Shown one piece after another: positions 1 through 9,170 of a stretch of 64,000 bases of DNA. A program made the position numbers and the translations under genes. Under the pieces are notes generated by a model. It worked only from the letters and a program-made list of their open reading frames with translations. It searched no databases and had not been told where the DNA came from. The stretch's first letter is position 1; the number at the start of each line of letters is the position of its first letter. The stretch comes from Brooklawnia sp937867175 (GTDB taxonomy: Bacteria > Actinomycetota > Actinomycetes > Propionibacteriales > Propionibacteriaceae), in assembly GCA_036821905.1 (NCBI GenBank), contig DAISIR010000007.1, forward strand, positions 69,702-133,701. Direction: 5' to 3'.

Positions 1-2529
1 CACGGTCCGACTGGCCCGCGGATTCGCCTCCAGCACGTAGACCACGCCGTCGTCACCGATGGCGTATTGCACATTCATCAGCCCGACCGCACCCAGTTCG
101 ATGGCGATCCGGCGGGTGTACTCCTCAATGGTGCGCTGGTGCTCGGCGGAGATCCCCAGCGGCGGGATCATCGCGGCCGAGTCGCCAGAGTGGATGCCCG
201 CATACTCGATGTGCTCCATCACGGTGGGGACGAAGGCATCTGTGCCGTCACAGATCGCGTCCGCCTCACACTCCTTGGCATTCGACAAGAACCGGTCGAT
301 CAGGATCGGCCGGTCCGGGGTGACGCCCACCGCGGCCGCCATGTAGCCGGCCAGCGCCGCCGGATCGTGCACGATCTCCATGCCGCGCCCACCCAGCACA
401 TAGCTGGGGCGCACCATCACCGGATAGCCGATCTCGGACGCGACCAGTTGCGCCTCGGCCACCGTGGTGGCCATGCCGGACGCCGGCATCGGGATCTCCA
501 GGCGGGCCATCATCTCGTTGAACCGGTCCCGATCCTCGGCCAGGTCAATCGTCTCGGGGCTGGTCCCCAAGATCGGCACGCCCGCCTGCTGCAGCGCCCC
601 GGCGATGTTCAGCGGGGTCTGGCCGCCGAACTGGCAGATCACCCCGGCCGGCTGCTCCTTGGCGCAGATCGCCAGCACGTCCTCCACGGTCAGCGGCTCG
701 AAGTAGAGCTTGTCCGAGGTGTCGTAGTCGGTCGAGACCGTCTCGGGGTTGCAGTTGACCATGATGGTCTCGTACCCGGCGTCCCGCAGCGAGAACGCGG
801 CATGGACGCAGCAGTAGTCGAACTCGATGCCCTGCCCGATCCGGTTCGGTCCGCCGCCCAGCACCATCACCTTTCCACGCTGCGAAACCGCGACCTCGTC
901 GCGTCCCGAATAGGTCGAGTAGTAGTAGCGCGCGTCGTCTACCCCCGAAACCGGCACGGCCTGGTAAGCGTGCTGCACGCCCAGCCGCAGTCGCTGCGCG
1001 CGGATCGCGTCCTCATCGACGCCGAGCAGTTTGGCCAGGTAGCCGTCTGCGAAACCGTCCTGCTTGGCGCGCACCAGTAGGTCGTCGGGCGCCGGCCCGC
1101 CCCTGGTGGCCAGCAATTCCTCCTCAACGGTGACCAGTTCGGCCATCTGTTCCAGGAACCACTTGGTGATCTTGGTCTTGGCGTGCAACTGGTCGACGGT
1201 GGCACCCTTGCGGAGCGCCTCGTAGCAGACGAACTGTCGTTCACTAGTGGGTTCGGCCAGCAGCTCCAGTAGCTCGTCCAGGTCGAGTTCGTGGAAGTCC
1301 TTCGCGAAGCCGAGCCCCAGGCGTCCGATCTCGAGCGAGCGGATGGCCTTCTGGAACGCCTCCTTGTAGGTCTTGCCGATGCTCATCACTTCGCCGACCG
1401 CGCGCATCTGCGTACCAAGCTTGTCGATGGCCCCGGGGAACTTCTCGAACGCCCAGCGGGCGAACTTGACCACCACATAGTCGCCGCTCGGGGTGTACTT
1501 GTCGAGCGTGCCGTCGCGCCAGTAGGGGATCTCGTCCAGGGTCAACCCGGCCGCCAGCAGGGAACTCACCATCGCGATGGGGAAACCGGTGGCCTTGCTG
1601 GCCAGCGCGGACGACCGGGACGTGCGGGGGTTGATCTCGATCACCACGAACCGGTCGGTTTCGGGGTTGTAACCGAACTGCACGTTGGTGCCGCCGATCA
1701 CCCCAACCCGGTCGACGATCCGGTGGGCGGCTTCTTGCAGGCGTTCCTGCACGCCGACGGGCACGGTGAGCATCGGCGCGGTGCAGTAGGAGTCGCCGGT
1801 ATGAACCCCCATCGGGTCGACGTTCTCGATGAAGCAGACGGTGATCATCGTCCCCTTGGCGTCCCGCACCACCTCGAGCTCAAGCTCCTCCCAGCCGAGC
1901 ACCGACTCCTCGACGAGCACCTGGTTGACCATGGACGCAGCCAAGCCGCGCGCGCAGACCGTGCGCAGTTCCTCGGCGTTGTAGACCAGCCCGCCGCCGG
2001 TGCCGCCCATCGTGTAGGCCGGACGCAGCACCACCGGGTAGCCGAGCTCGCGGGCCACCTGCTCGGCCTGGGCGACCGAGGTGACGGTGCGGCTGCGCGG
2101 CATCTCGATGCCAAGTTCGTCCATGGTGGCCTTGAACTGTTCGCGGTCCTCGCCGCGGCTGATGGCGTCCTGCTCGACGCCGATGGTCTGCACCCCGTAT
2201 TCGTCGAGGACGCCGGCCTCGGCGAGTTGGCTGGACAGGTTGAGCCCGGTCTGGCCGCCGAGGTTGGGCAGCAGCGCGTCCGGCCGGGTACGGGCGATGA
2301 TCTCGGTGAGGCTGGCCACGTTGAGCGGGGCGATGAAGGTCTGGTCGGCCATCACCGGGTCGGTCATGATCGTCGCCGGGTTCGAGTTGACCAGGACGAC
2401 CTCGTAGCCGAGCCCGCGCAACGCCTTGCAGGCCTGGGTGCCGGAGTAGTCGAACTCGCAGGCCTGCCCGATCACGATGGGGCCCGAACCGATGATCAGG
2501 ACCCGGTTGATGTCATCGCGTTTCGGCAT
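1..2529 (-). CDS. carB: Carbamoyl-phosphate synthase large subunit (5' part, truncated by window edge)
   Basis: Makes carbamoyl phosphate from glutamine-derived ammonia, bicarbonate and 2 ATP for pyrimidine and arginine synthesis, in complex with CarA. The visible 843 codons begin MPKRDDINRVLIIGSGPIVI, the classic CarB N-terminus. They hold both ATP-grasp halves: the first carries GYPVVLRPAYTMGGTGGG, the second begins around residue 545 with VMVLGGGPNRIGQGIEFDY and carries GYPVMVRPSYVLGGRGME. The last visible residues, EANPRASRTV, belong to the second ATP-grasp domain. About 230-260 residues, including the C-terminal MGS-like allosteric domain, lie off the left edge. The ATG at 2529 is preceded by AAGGAG at good spacing. 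Identity is very sure. The missing end is a window effect, not a broken gene. Confidence 0.97.
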   Translation of the reverse strand, partial: MPKRDDINRVLIIGSGPIVIGQACEFDYSGTQACKALRGLGYEVVLVNSNPATIMTDPVMADQTFIAPLNVASLTEIIARTRPDALLPNLGGQTGLNLSSQLAEAGVLDEYGVQTIGVEQDAISRGEDREQFKATMDELGIEMPRSRTVTSVAQAEQVARELGYPVVLRPAYTMGGTGGGLVYNAEELRTVCARGLAASMVNQVLVEESVLGWEELELEVVRDAKGTMITVCFIENVDPMGVHTGDSYCTAPMLTVPVGVQERLQEAAHRIVDRVGVIGGTNVQFGYNPETDRFVVIEINPRTSRSSALASKATGFPIAMVSSLLAAGLTLDEIPYWRDGTLDKYTPSGDYVVVKFARWAFEKFPGAIDKLGTQMRAVGEVMSIGKTYKEAFQKAIRSLEIGRLGLGFAKDFHELDLDELLELLAEPTSERQFVCYEALRKGATVDQLHAKTKITKWFLEQMAELVTVEEELLATRGGPAPDDLLVRAKQDGFADGYLAKLLGVDEDAIRAQRLRLGVQHAYQAVPVSGVDDARYYYSTYSGRDEVAVSQRGKVMVLGGGPNRIGQGIEFDYCCVHAAFSLRDAGYETIMVNCNPETVSTDYDTSDKLYFEPLTVEDVLAICAKEQPAGVICQFGGQTPLNIAGALQQAGVPILGTSPETIDLAEDRDRFNEMMARLEIPMPASGMATTVAEAQLVASEIGYPVMVRPSYVLGGRGMEIVHDPAALAGYMAAAVGVTPDRPILIDRFLSNAKECEADAICDGTDAFVPTVMEHIEYAGIHSGDSAAMIPPLGISAEHQRTIEEYTRRIAIELGAVGLMNVQYAIGDDGVVYVLEANPRASRTV

Positions 2530-2635
2530 GGTGACTCCTTCGTGCTTGCGTCAATGCAGGACTCTACGGCGTCCGCCGTCGTCGTCGCGATTCTGCCCAG
2601 CCGGACGGGCCCCGCACGCGGTCCCGCCGCAGCAT

Positions 2636-3223
2636 TCAGGGCACAAAGACCTCTTCGGCCCAGCTGAGCACGGTCCAGCCCGACGTCGCCGAGCCCTCCA
2701 GCAGGATCACGTCGGTGTTGGCCAGGACGCGGGTGCTCGGACGTTCCACGTTGCCGGCTCGGTGCGGCACCCAGACCCGCATGGCAGCGCCGTGGGAGAC
2801 CGCGGCAGCCACCTCGTGGGAGTCCGCGATGCGGGCGACGGCCGCATCGTAACGAGCGAAGAAACTGTGGGCGTCCTCACCGTCATCAAGCTTGAAGTGG
2901 GGTTCGGTGACCCAGCGAGCCAGCGTCGAGACGTAACGCGTCCAGTCGGTCGTCAGCTCCTCCACCCCCGCCGGAATCTCCCGCAACTCAGGCAGCTGAC
3001 GCACGCCGAGCCCGCGCCGGGTAGCCAGCGGGGTGGCGGTCTGGATGGCGCGGGTTAGGTCGGACGCATAGACCGCCTCGATTGCCGCGTCTGCGAGCCG
3101 GTCGGCCAGTGCCTCGGCCTGCGCAAGACCGGTCCGGTTGAGCGGTGCACCGGGATGGGCGGTGTCGAGCACGTGGTTGACATTGGACTCGGTCTGGCCG
3201 TGTCTGATCAGGTAGAGGCGCAC
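2636..3223 (-). CDS. Histidine phosphatase (phosphoglycerate-mutase-like) family protein
   Basis: 195 aa. The N-terminus MRLYLIRHGQTESN carries the RHG signature with the phospho-accepting His8. A second phosphatase arginine follows in SDLTRAIQTA (about residue 58), an acidic residue in LPELREIPAG, and the second catalytic histidine in VSHGAAMRVW (about residue 144). This is the branch-1 histidine phosphatase fold, cytosolic and of normal length. The substrate cannot be read from sequence; many such actinobacterial proteins act on small phosphoesters. It lies 106 bp upstream of carB on the same strand with no overlap, so co-transcription is possible but unproven. Confidence 0.85.
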   Translation of the reverse strand: MRLYLIRHGQTESNVNHVLDTAHPGAPLNRTGLAQAEALADRLADAAIEAVYASDLTRAIQTATPLATRRGLGVRQLPELREIPAGVEELTTDWTRYVSTLARWVTEPHFKLDDGEDAHSFFARYDAAVARIADSHEVAAAVSHGAAMRVWVPHRAGNVERPSTRVLANTDVILLEGSATSGWTVLSWAEEVFVP

Positions 3224-3316
3224 GACTCCAGACTATGCAGCGGCGACGACCGACCCGCCGTGCCTGCCGTCCGGGCAAGCGTGAAGCGCCTTGGCGCCCG
3301 GCGTTAGGCTCCGGTC

Positions 3317-4879
3317 ATGAGCAAGTCAACCGGCGAGTTCCGGTTCAAGGGGCGATCACTTGCCGAGCTCACCGCACTGGTGACGGCGACCTCGGGCGAG
3401 ACCTTCGAGACACTGTCACCGTTGACGGGTGCGCCGTTGGCGCGCATCCCGCTGTCGGATGATGCCGATGTCGTCGATGCCATCGAGACCGCCCGCGACC
3501 ACCAGCCCAACTGGGCGAAGTTGGCGGTCGCAGACCGGGCCGTCCGGCTGCTGCGATTCCACGACCTGCTCCTGGACAACCAAGCCGCCCTGCTCGACCT
3601 GATCTGCCTGGATTCCGGCAAGACACGCATGGACGCCTACACCGAAGTCGTGCACCTCACGCTGACTGCGCGCTACTACGCGATCCGGGGGCCGGCGCTG
3701 CTGCGAGGACGGCGTGCCCTCGCGCTGCTGCCAGTGGTGACCCAGGTGGGCGTGAGTCGGGTGCCGAAAGGTGTGGTGGGCCTGATCACCCCGTGGAACT
3801 ATCCGCTGACGATGGCCATCTGCGACGGGCTGGCCGCGCTGCTGGCCGGCAACACGGTGGTGGACAAGCCGGCCTCTGAGACGGTGCTCAGCGCGCTGGC
3901 CGGGGTTGCCTTGCTGCGGGCCGCCGGGATTCCTGCCGAGGCTTGGCAGGTGGTGGCCGGCCCCGGACCCCGGATCGGACCGCAGCTGGTCGACCAGACC
4001 GACATGATCTGCTTCACCGGATCGACCGAAACCGGCCGCACCCTTGCGGCGGCCACCGGCGCCCAGCTGAAGTCGATCACCGCAGAGGCGGGCGGCAAGA
4101 ACCCCGCCATCGTCCTGGCGGACGCCGACATCCAAGCAGCCGCGGACGGGCTGGCCCGGGCCTGCTTCGACAACGCCGGCCAGCTGTGCGTGCACATCGA
4201 ACGCATCTACGTGGCCGATGCCATCGCTGACCAGTTCCAATCGGTGTTCGTCGCTGCGGTCAGCGCCCTCAAGCTCGCCCCTGGGCTCGGCTGGGATGCC
4301 GAAGTCGGCACCCTGATCAGCCCCGCCCAGCTCGAGAAGGTCACTGAACACCTCGCTGACGCCAGGGCGAAGGGTGCCACCGTGCTGTGCGGCGGACGTG
4401 CACGTCCCGACCTGGCGCCGTGGTGCCACGAGCCCACCGTCCTGACCGGAGTCACCCGCGAGATGACCTGCTACCTCGACGAGACCTTCGGCCCGCTGGT
4501 CAGCCTCTACCGGTTCGGCGACGAGGACGAGGCGGTGCGCCTGGCGAATCAGGGCGAGGACGGCCTCAACGCGTCCATCTGGACGCGCGACCACGCCCGC
4601 GGACGCCGGATCGCCGCGCGGCTGCGGGCGGGCAGCGTCAACATCAACGACGGCTACGAGGCCTCACTGAGTGCCATCGATGCACCGATGGGCGGCATGG
4701 GGACATCGGGCATGGGACGCCGTCAAGGCCGCGAGGGCGTCTACCGGTTCACCGAACCCCAGGCGGTGGCCACCCAGCGGCTGATCCCGCTGGCACCCTT
4801 CGGCGGTTTGGACGCCAAAGGATTCGCCCGCTTCACCAACGGCGTCCTGCGGGTGCAGCGTCGGCTGCGCCTGCCCTAG
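3317..4879 (+). CDS. gabD2: Succinate-semialdehyde dehydrogenase (GabD2-like aldehyde dehydrogenase)
   Basis: 520 aa aldehyde dehydrogenase that would oxidise succinic semialdehyde to succinate with NAD(P)+. The ALDH landmarks are all present: LITPWNYPLT near residue 156, the glycine-rich FTGSTETGR, the general-base glutamate in TAEAGGKNP (about 256) and the catalytic cysteine in FDNAGQLC (about 290). Length and overall shape match the actinobacterial GabD2 group (about 518 aa), typified by the Mycobacterium tuberculosis protein, better than generic betaine-aldehyde dehydrogenases. It is divergent from the histidine phosphatase and convergent with malQ, so probably monocistronic. Substrate assignment is by family resemblance only. 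Confidence 0.8.
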   Translation: MSKSTGEFRFKGRSLAELTALVTATSGETFETLSPLTGAPLARIPLSDDADVVDAIETARDHQPNWAKLAVADRAVRLLRFHDLLLDNQAALLDLICLDSGKTRMDAYTEVVHLTLTARYYAIRGPALLRGRRALALLPVVTQVGVSRVPKGVVGLITPWNYPLTMAICDGLAALLAGNTVVDKPASETVLSALAGVALLRAAGIPAEAWQVVAGPGPRIGPQLVDQTDMICFTGSTETGRTLAAATGAQLKSITAEAGGKNPAIVLADADIQAAADGLARACFDNAGQLCVHIERIYVADAIADQFQSVFVAAVSALKLAPGLGWDAEVGTLISPAQLEKVTEHLADARAKGATVLCGGRARPDLAPWCHEPTVLTGVTREMTCYLDETFGPLVSLYRFGDEDEAVRLANQGEDGLNASIWTRDHARGRRIAARLRAGSVNINDGYEASLSAIDAPMGGMGTSGMGRRQGREGVYRFTEPQAVATQRLIPLAPFGGLDAKGFARFTNGVLRVQRRLRLP

Positions 4880-4896
4880 CGCGTCCGGTCGTGTCC

Positions 4897-6795
4897 TCAG
4901 CGGTCCTCGTGCATCAGCCGCACTAGATCGTCGGCCAGTTCGGAGGTCATCACGTCGTCCACCGGCTGCGGCAATGCGAACTTCCAGTTGGGGTAGGTGT
5001 TCACCGTGCCCGGCATGTTCGGGCGCTCGGGCACCATGGCGGCGTCGTCGATGTTGACCACCACCATCACCGAGTCGGCGTCCGACAGCAGCCGATACCG
5101 TGACAGCACCGCAGCCTTGACGTCTGCCTCGGTCATCGATGCCACCGGTCGGTCCGGGTCGATCCGGGCCATCTCGGCCAGCGAGCGCCGCGTCCGCTCG
5201 ACCTGCTTCCAGTCGGCGTTCTTGCCGATGCGCTTGAGATCCTGCACGTCGCTGCCGGTCAGCAGCCCGGCGACGGTGACCTGGTCGTGGGTGGAGCTGG
5301 TGCCGACACCCAGCACGGGGAATTCGCTGATCGGCGTCCGCATGCCCGAGCGGTTGCCGAGCATCCCGATGGACTCCATCGTGTCGCGGACGCCCTCTGC
5401 CACGGTGCCCATGTCCTCGCCGACGATCCAGGCGTCCGCGCGCATCGCCTCGACCCGAAGGATCGCCAGCAGCGCGTCCACCGGATAGTAGACGTAGACA
5501 CCCTCAGCCGCGCCGCCATCGACCGGCACCCAGTACAACCGCCACAGCTGCATGACGTGGTCCATCCGTAGGCTGCCCGCGTGACGCAGCGCCAAATGCA
5601 CCATCTCGATAAACGGCGCGAAGTCGGCCTGCACCAAGGCCTTGGGGTTGAACGGCGGCAAGCCCCAGCGCTGGCCCTCGGTGTTGTGCGAGTCTGGCGG
5701 GGCACCGATCTCGAACCCGAAGACGACCATCTCCTGGAAGGCCCACGCGTCGGCGCTGCCGGCATCGAAACCGACCGCGAGATCGGCGATCACGTCCACA
5801 CCAGAATGGCAGGCGTCCCGGTACTGCTCGCTGGCCACGTACTGCGTCCAGACGTGGAAACGCACCCGTTCGGCGTGCTCGGCGGCGAACCGCCGGACCC
5901 CGACAGAGTCGGGGTTGCGCAGTTCCTCAGGCCAGCGTCGCCAGTCGGCGTGCTGCTGGTGCTCGGCGATCACCGACCAGATCGCGAAGCGTTGCAGCTG
6001 CAGCCCCTGCGCCAGCTCCCAAGCCCGGAACTCGACGTTCGGCTCGTCCTTGACGACGTTCCAGATGCGCTGCAGCGCCTCGTTCTTCAGCGCCCAGACC
6101 TGATCGCGGTCGATCATGCGTTCTTTGTTGAGCGCTCGGCCGGCCTTGTCGAGGTCGGTCAGGTCGACCCGTTCGGCTCCGTAGACCGCGCCCGGTGCGA
6201 TGTGCAGCATGTTCAGAAACAGCCGACTGGCCGGCGAATAGGGCGAGGGTTGCGGCTGCGGGAGGGGCGCGATCGCGTGCACCGGTGAGACCTGTACGCA
6301 GGTGGCCCCCTGGGACGCCGCGATCCGGCAGATCAGCCCCAAGTCGCGGAAGTCGCCGATGCCCCATGAGCCGCGCGAGCGCGTGGCGTAGAGCTGGATC
6401 TGCCAGCCCCAGCCACGGTCAGGTGTCTTGAGGTACTCGGGGGCGGCGATCACGAAGCGTCGCACGCCGTCGCGGGTGTAGAGGATGTGATAACCGGGGA
6501 CGTCCACCACGCCGTGGCATTGGAAGTGGAAGCCGTCCTCGAGGATCAGGGTGCCGAACAACTCGGGATGCCAGCGGCCCGGGGTGCAGATGATCGGCGG
6601 GGCCGTCAGCATGGACGACTTCGTGGCGAAAGCCGGCGCCACCCGCTCCAAGGTGGCGGTGGAAGTCTCGATCCACTCGCCACCGGTGCTCTGGTATCCG
6701 AACGAGACCCCATGTGGGGCGAGTTCTTCGATGAGTTCTGCTCGCCGGTCCAGCGCCATGGTGGCGGGGTGGGTCAGCTCGGCTGTTGCGCTCAC
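4897..6795 (-). CDS. malQ: 4-alpha-glucanotransferase (amylomaltase, GH77)
   Basis: Transfers alpha-1,4-glucan segments between maltodextrins in glycogen/maltodextrin metabolism; cytosolic. The protein is 632 aa from a GTG start at 6795, chosen because AGGAGG sits about 6 nt upstream while the longer frame has no site and no homology. The GH77 catalytic set is visible: nucleophile Asp in SLRMDHVMQL (about 410), acid/base Glu in IVGEDMGTV (about 457) and the transition-state Asp in SSTHDQVT (about 503). The motif SRGSWGIGDF is the typical substrate-binding segment. It is slightly shorter than E. coli MalQ (694 aa), mainly at the N-terminus. It is convergent with gabD2, and a GH13 hydrolase lies elsewhere in the window. 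Confidence 0.92.
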   Translation of the reverse strand: MSATAELTHPATMALDRRAELIEELAPHGVSFGYQSTGGEWIETSTATLERVAPAFATKSSMLTAPPIICTPGRWHPELFGTLILEDGFHFQCHGVVDVPGYHILYTRDGVRRFVIAAPEYLKTPDRGWGWQIQLYATRSRGSWGIGDFRDLGLICRIAASQGATCVQVSPVHAIAPLPQPQPSPYSPASRLFLNMLHIAPGAVYGAERVDLTDLDKAGRALNKERMIDRDQVWALKNEALQRIWNVVKDEPNVEFRAWELAQGLQLQRFAIWSVIAEHQQHADWRRWPEELRNPDSVGVRRFAAEHAERVRFHVWTQYVASEQYRDACHSGVDVIADLAVGFDAGSADAWAFQEMVVFGFEIGAPPDSHNTEGQRWGLPPFNPKALVQADFAPFIEMVHLALRHAGSLRMDHVMQLWRLYWVPVDGGAAEGVYVYYPVDALLAILRVEAMRADAWIVGEDMGTVAEGVRDTMESIGMLGNRSGMRTPISEFPVLGVGTSSTHDQVTVAGLLTGSDVQDLKRIGKNADWKQVERTRRSLAEMARIDPDRPVASMTEADVKAAVLSRYRLLSDADSVMVVVNIDDAAMVPERPNMPGTVNTYPNWKFALPQPVDDVMTSELADDLVRLMHEDR

Positions 6796-6908
6796 GATCC
6801 TCCTACGTATATCAGTTCCACCAACTTCGAATACCCGAGGTGGAGTCGTCCCTATTGTGCCCGTAGTGCGACGCGACTGCGGAGCCGCCCAATTCCGGCG
6901 GACTCGGC

Positions 6909-7604
6909 TCAGTTCAGATGCCTCAGTGCTTCTCGCCGACTCAGCGTGGCGAGCCGGTCGGAATGGCTGTCGACGAAGCCACGGACCCAGCCGGGGTCGA
7001 CCTGGGCGTATTCGCGTAGTGCCCAACCGATCGCCTTGCGGATGAAGAAGCTGGTGCCGAACTTGGTGTCGAAGAGGTTCGCCTCGATTACCTCGGCCAG
7101 TAGATCGGTGTCGGTGTCGGAGCCGAAGCGGAGCTGGCAGCAGATCGCGACCCGACGCAGCCACGGATCGTCCGCCCGCGCCCAGGCGCGGATACGACTC
7201 GCCTGCTCGGGTTCCCGGCGCAAGACCTCGGCCACCAGGTGGGACGCCAGCGGGTCGACCAGGTCCCACCAGGCTCCGGTGACCGCCATCGACTCGTACA
7301 GGTCCATCAGGTCGCCGCCGGCCCAACGCCGCTTGGCATCTGCCAGTTCGATCGCGGCTAGGCATTCCTCGCGGTGCGTCGCCCCGGTCCACAGCGACTT
7401 GATCGCGGCGGCCCATTCGTCGCGGGTCAATTCGGGACGCTGCGCGCACGCGTTGCGGACGATCATCCGCACCGTCGGGTTGCCGACGCCGTGGCAGGGC
7501 ATCGTCGACTTCAGATAGGCCTGCTGCTGGACGGCCCGTTCCGGGTTGGCTGCCGCCGACAGTGCGGCGCGCACGGCAGCGGCCAGTTCATCGTCGGTGC
7601 TCAT
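6909..7604 (-). CDS. DNA alkylation repair protein (AlkD-like HEAT-repeat glycosylase)
   Basis: 231 aa. Proteins of this family remove bulky or cationic alkylated bases (for example 3-methyl- or 7-methyl-guanine adducts) without flipping the base. The diagnostic segment AVTGAWWDLVDPLASHL carries the Trp/Asp pair of the AlkD active cleft. Downstream FFIRKAIGWALREYAQVDP is the equally conserved C-terminal helix. The start at 7604 (MSTDDELAAAVR) follows a GGGGG tract at 6-11 nt, while upstream extension has no family resemblance. It lies directly upstream of malQ on the same strand with a 113-bp gap, so is probably transcribed alone from the divergent region it shares with the methyltransferase. 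Confidence 0.85.
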   Translation of the reverse strand: MSTDDELAAAVRAALSAAANPERAVQQQAYLKSTMPCHGVGNPTVRMIVRNACAQRPELTRDEWAAAIKSLWTGATHREECLAAIELADAKRRWAGGDLMDLYESMAVTGAWWDLVDPLASHLVAEVLRREPEQASRIRAWARADDPWLRRVAICCQLRFGSDTDTDLLAEVIEANLFDTKFGTSFFIRKAIGWALREYAQVDPGWVRGFVDSHSDRLATLSRREALRHLN

Positions 7605-7652
7605 GCTTCGCCCCCTTTTTTGCGCCGCGAAACGCCCGGCGGGACGCCGTGC

Positions 7653-7692
7653 GGCCAGCCTAGACCAGCCGGGGCCAGCGTGGACCAGCCGG
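7653..7692. repeat. Two tandem 20-bp repeats in a divergent promoter region
   Basis: Two head-to-tail 20-bp units differ at only two positions. Each has the form GGCCAGCNTNGACCAGCCGG and itself contains two CCAGC half-motifs. They lie between the divergent alkylation-repair and methyltransferase genes. They could bind a regulator in tandem or be a chance local duplication. Confidence 0.5.
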
Positions 7693-7716
7693 GCAGCGCG
7701 TGCCATCATTCCTTGT

Positions 7717-7738
7717 GCCGACGGCGCTGGCCGTCGGC
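7717..7738 (+). promoter_or_regulatory. 9-bp perfect stem-loop in the leader of the methyltransferase gene
   Basis: GCCGACGGC and GCCGTCGGC form a perfect 9-bp stem closed by the tetraloop GCTG, ending 23 nt before the methyltransferase ATG. There is no T-run, so it is not a classical terminator. It could be a leader hairpin or an operator palindrome. Confidence 0.45.
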
Positions 7739-7761
7739 CGGGGATGTCGGGAGGCAACCGC

Positions 7762-8430
7762 ATGACAGCACAAGAGACTGGGGGGCAGGCACCCAGCCCG
7801 TTCGACCGGTTGGCGCGGCAGTGGGACGACGACCCGGCCAAGTTGCAACGAGCCCGTGCCGTGGCGTCCGCGATCGCGCAACGCACAACCCGGGGTGGGG
7901 TCTGGCTCGACTACGGTGCCGGGACCGGGGCGCTGGGGCTGGCCCTGCTCGGGCACGCCGATCGTCTGGTGCTCGCCGACAGTTCCGCCGGCATGGTGGC
8001 GGCGAGTCGGGCGAAGATCGCGTCCGCCGGATTGGGTGAGACTGTCACCGCGGTTGCCCTCGACCTGACCGCCGATGACGCCGCCCCCGAGCGCTACGAC
8101 GGTGTCGCCTCACTGCTGGCCCTGCACCACATCGCGGACGCTGGGCGCGTGGTCGGCCGGCTGGCGGGGCTGCTGCGTCCTGGTGGCTGGCTGGCCTTGG
8201 CCGATCTGGACGCCGAGGACGGCAGCTTTCATGGCCAAGGGCACGGCGTCACACCCGAACACCACGGCTTCCCCCGCGCCCAGGTGCGCGACTGGCTGGC
8301 CCAGGCCGGGCTGGTCGATCTCGACTTCAGCACTCCGTGGCTCAATCACAAGGACGGACGCGACTACTCGCTGTTCCTGGCAGTGGCCAGGCGACCACCG
8401 GGCCGGGCCTGGGCGGTGGCGCTCCATTAG
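7762..8430 (+). CDS. Class I SAM-dependent methyltransferase
   Basis: 222 aa. Motif I is VWLDYGAGTGALGLAL (about residues 47-62), the glycine-rich SAM-binding loop. An acidic residue follows strand 2 (LVLADSSAGMV), and motif IV region YDGVASLLALHHI plus the post-motif LLRPGGWLALADLD are typical of Methyltransf_11/25 enzymes. The ATG at 7762 is preceded by GGGAGG at 7 nt; an in-frame ATG at 7744 has no such site. The substrate is unknown. It is followed after 10 bp by a HAD phosphatase on the same strand, so the two are probably co-transcribed, though they have no obvious shared pathway. Confidence 0.85.
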   Translation: MTAQETGGQAPSPFDRLARQWDDDPAKLQRARAVASAIAQRTTRGGVWLDYGAGTGALGLALLGHADRLVLADSSAGMVAASRAKIASAGLGETVTAVALDLTADDAAPERYDGVASLLALHHIADAGRVVGRLAGLLRPGGWLALADLDAEDGSFHGQGHGVTPEHHGFPRAQVRDWLAQAGLVDLDFSTPWLNHKDGRDYSLFLAVARRPPGRAWAVALH

Positions 8431-8440
8431 GCTTTCAGGC

Positions 8441-9103
8441 ATGCCGCTGCTCTTCGTCGACCTTGACAACACACTGTCGGACCGGGCCGCCTCGTTCCGC
8501 CGTTGGGCCGCTGAGTACCTCAACGAACGCTTCGGCGAGGCGAGCAAGCAGATGATCGACGCCATGGTGATCGCCGACGGAGACGGCATCACCAGCAAGA
8601 GCGAGGCGGCTGCCGCGCTCGCGGAGGTGTTGGGCCTGAACCCCGCCGAGCGGGCCGAGATCATCAAGGTGATGCGGGCCGGTACCTTGGCACACCTGCG
8701 CCCGACGCCGGGCATCACCGAAGCCCTCGACAAGGCGCACGCCGCGGGTTTTCGTCCGTTCATCGTGACCAACGGCAAGGTGAGTCAGCAGGAGGGCAAA
8801 GTCGCGCGCCTGGGGTTGGCCGGTCACATCGACGGCATGGTGGTCAGTGAGGGGTGCGGCTTCACCAAGCCCGATCCGCAGATCTTCCGGGTTGCCGCCC
8901 GGGCCGCTGGCGGCACGCTCACCGGGGCGTGGATGATCGGGGACGCGGCCGAGTCCGACATCGCGGGGGCAGCGGCGGCCGCCATCGACTCAGTCTGGCT
9001 GAGCCGCGGACGCGAGTACCCCGCGGGCTACGCGCGTCCGACGCTGATCGCCGACTCGTTCCCGCAAGCCGTCGACCTGGTGCTCGACAAATCCCTGACC
9101 TGA
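8441..9103 (+). CDS. HAD-superfamily hydrolase (phosphatase-like)
   Basis: 220 aa. HAD motif I is LLFVDLDNTLSDRA, with nucleophile Asp7 and acid Asp9. Motif II lies in PFIVTNGKVSQQE, motif III lysine in GFTKPDPQIFRVA and motif IV in GAWMIGDAAESDIAGA. An alpha-helical cap sits between motifs I and II (subfamily IA). It acts on a small phosphorylated metabolite that cannot be identified from sequence. The last four codons and stop lie inside the first copy of an 80-bp repeat found again 1 kb downstream, so the present 3' end may be a product of that repeat's arrival. Confidence 0.85.
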   Translation: MPLLFVDLDNTLSDRAASFRRWAAEYLNERFGEASKQMIDAMVIADGDGITSKSEAAAALAEVLGLNPAERAEIIKVMRAGTLAHLRPTPGITEALDKAHAAGFRPFIVTNGKVSQQEGKVARLGLAGHIDGMVVSEGCGFTKPDPQIFRVAARAAGGTLTGAWMIGDAAESDIAGAAAAAIDSVWLSRGREYPAGYARPTLIADSFPQAVDLVLDKSLT

Positions 9104-9170
9104 GTACAGCCACGAGCCCGCCAACCGCTTTCCGGGCCGCTTTCGGGGCGTGGCTGCGCGCCATTCAGGG
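9091..9170. repeat. 80-bp direct repeat, copy 1 (left flank of AbiEi/DUF559 gene)
   Basis: This 80-bp element reappears at 10148-10228 with about five differences. It is internally palindromic: CCCTGA/TCAGGG forms the outer arms and CAGCCACG/CGTGGCTG the inner arms. The centre holds a 12-bp tandem duplication, CCGCTTTCCGGG then CCGCTTTCGGGG. It contains the stop codon of the HAD gene on one strand and that of the DUF559 gene on the other. Confidence 0.85.

Noticed and set aside
1291..2667. 458-codon open frame opposite carB
   Set aside because: Antisense shadow; carB motifs are unambiguous.
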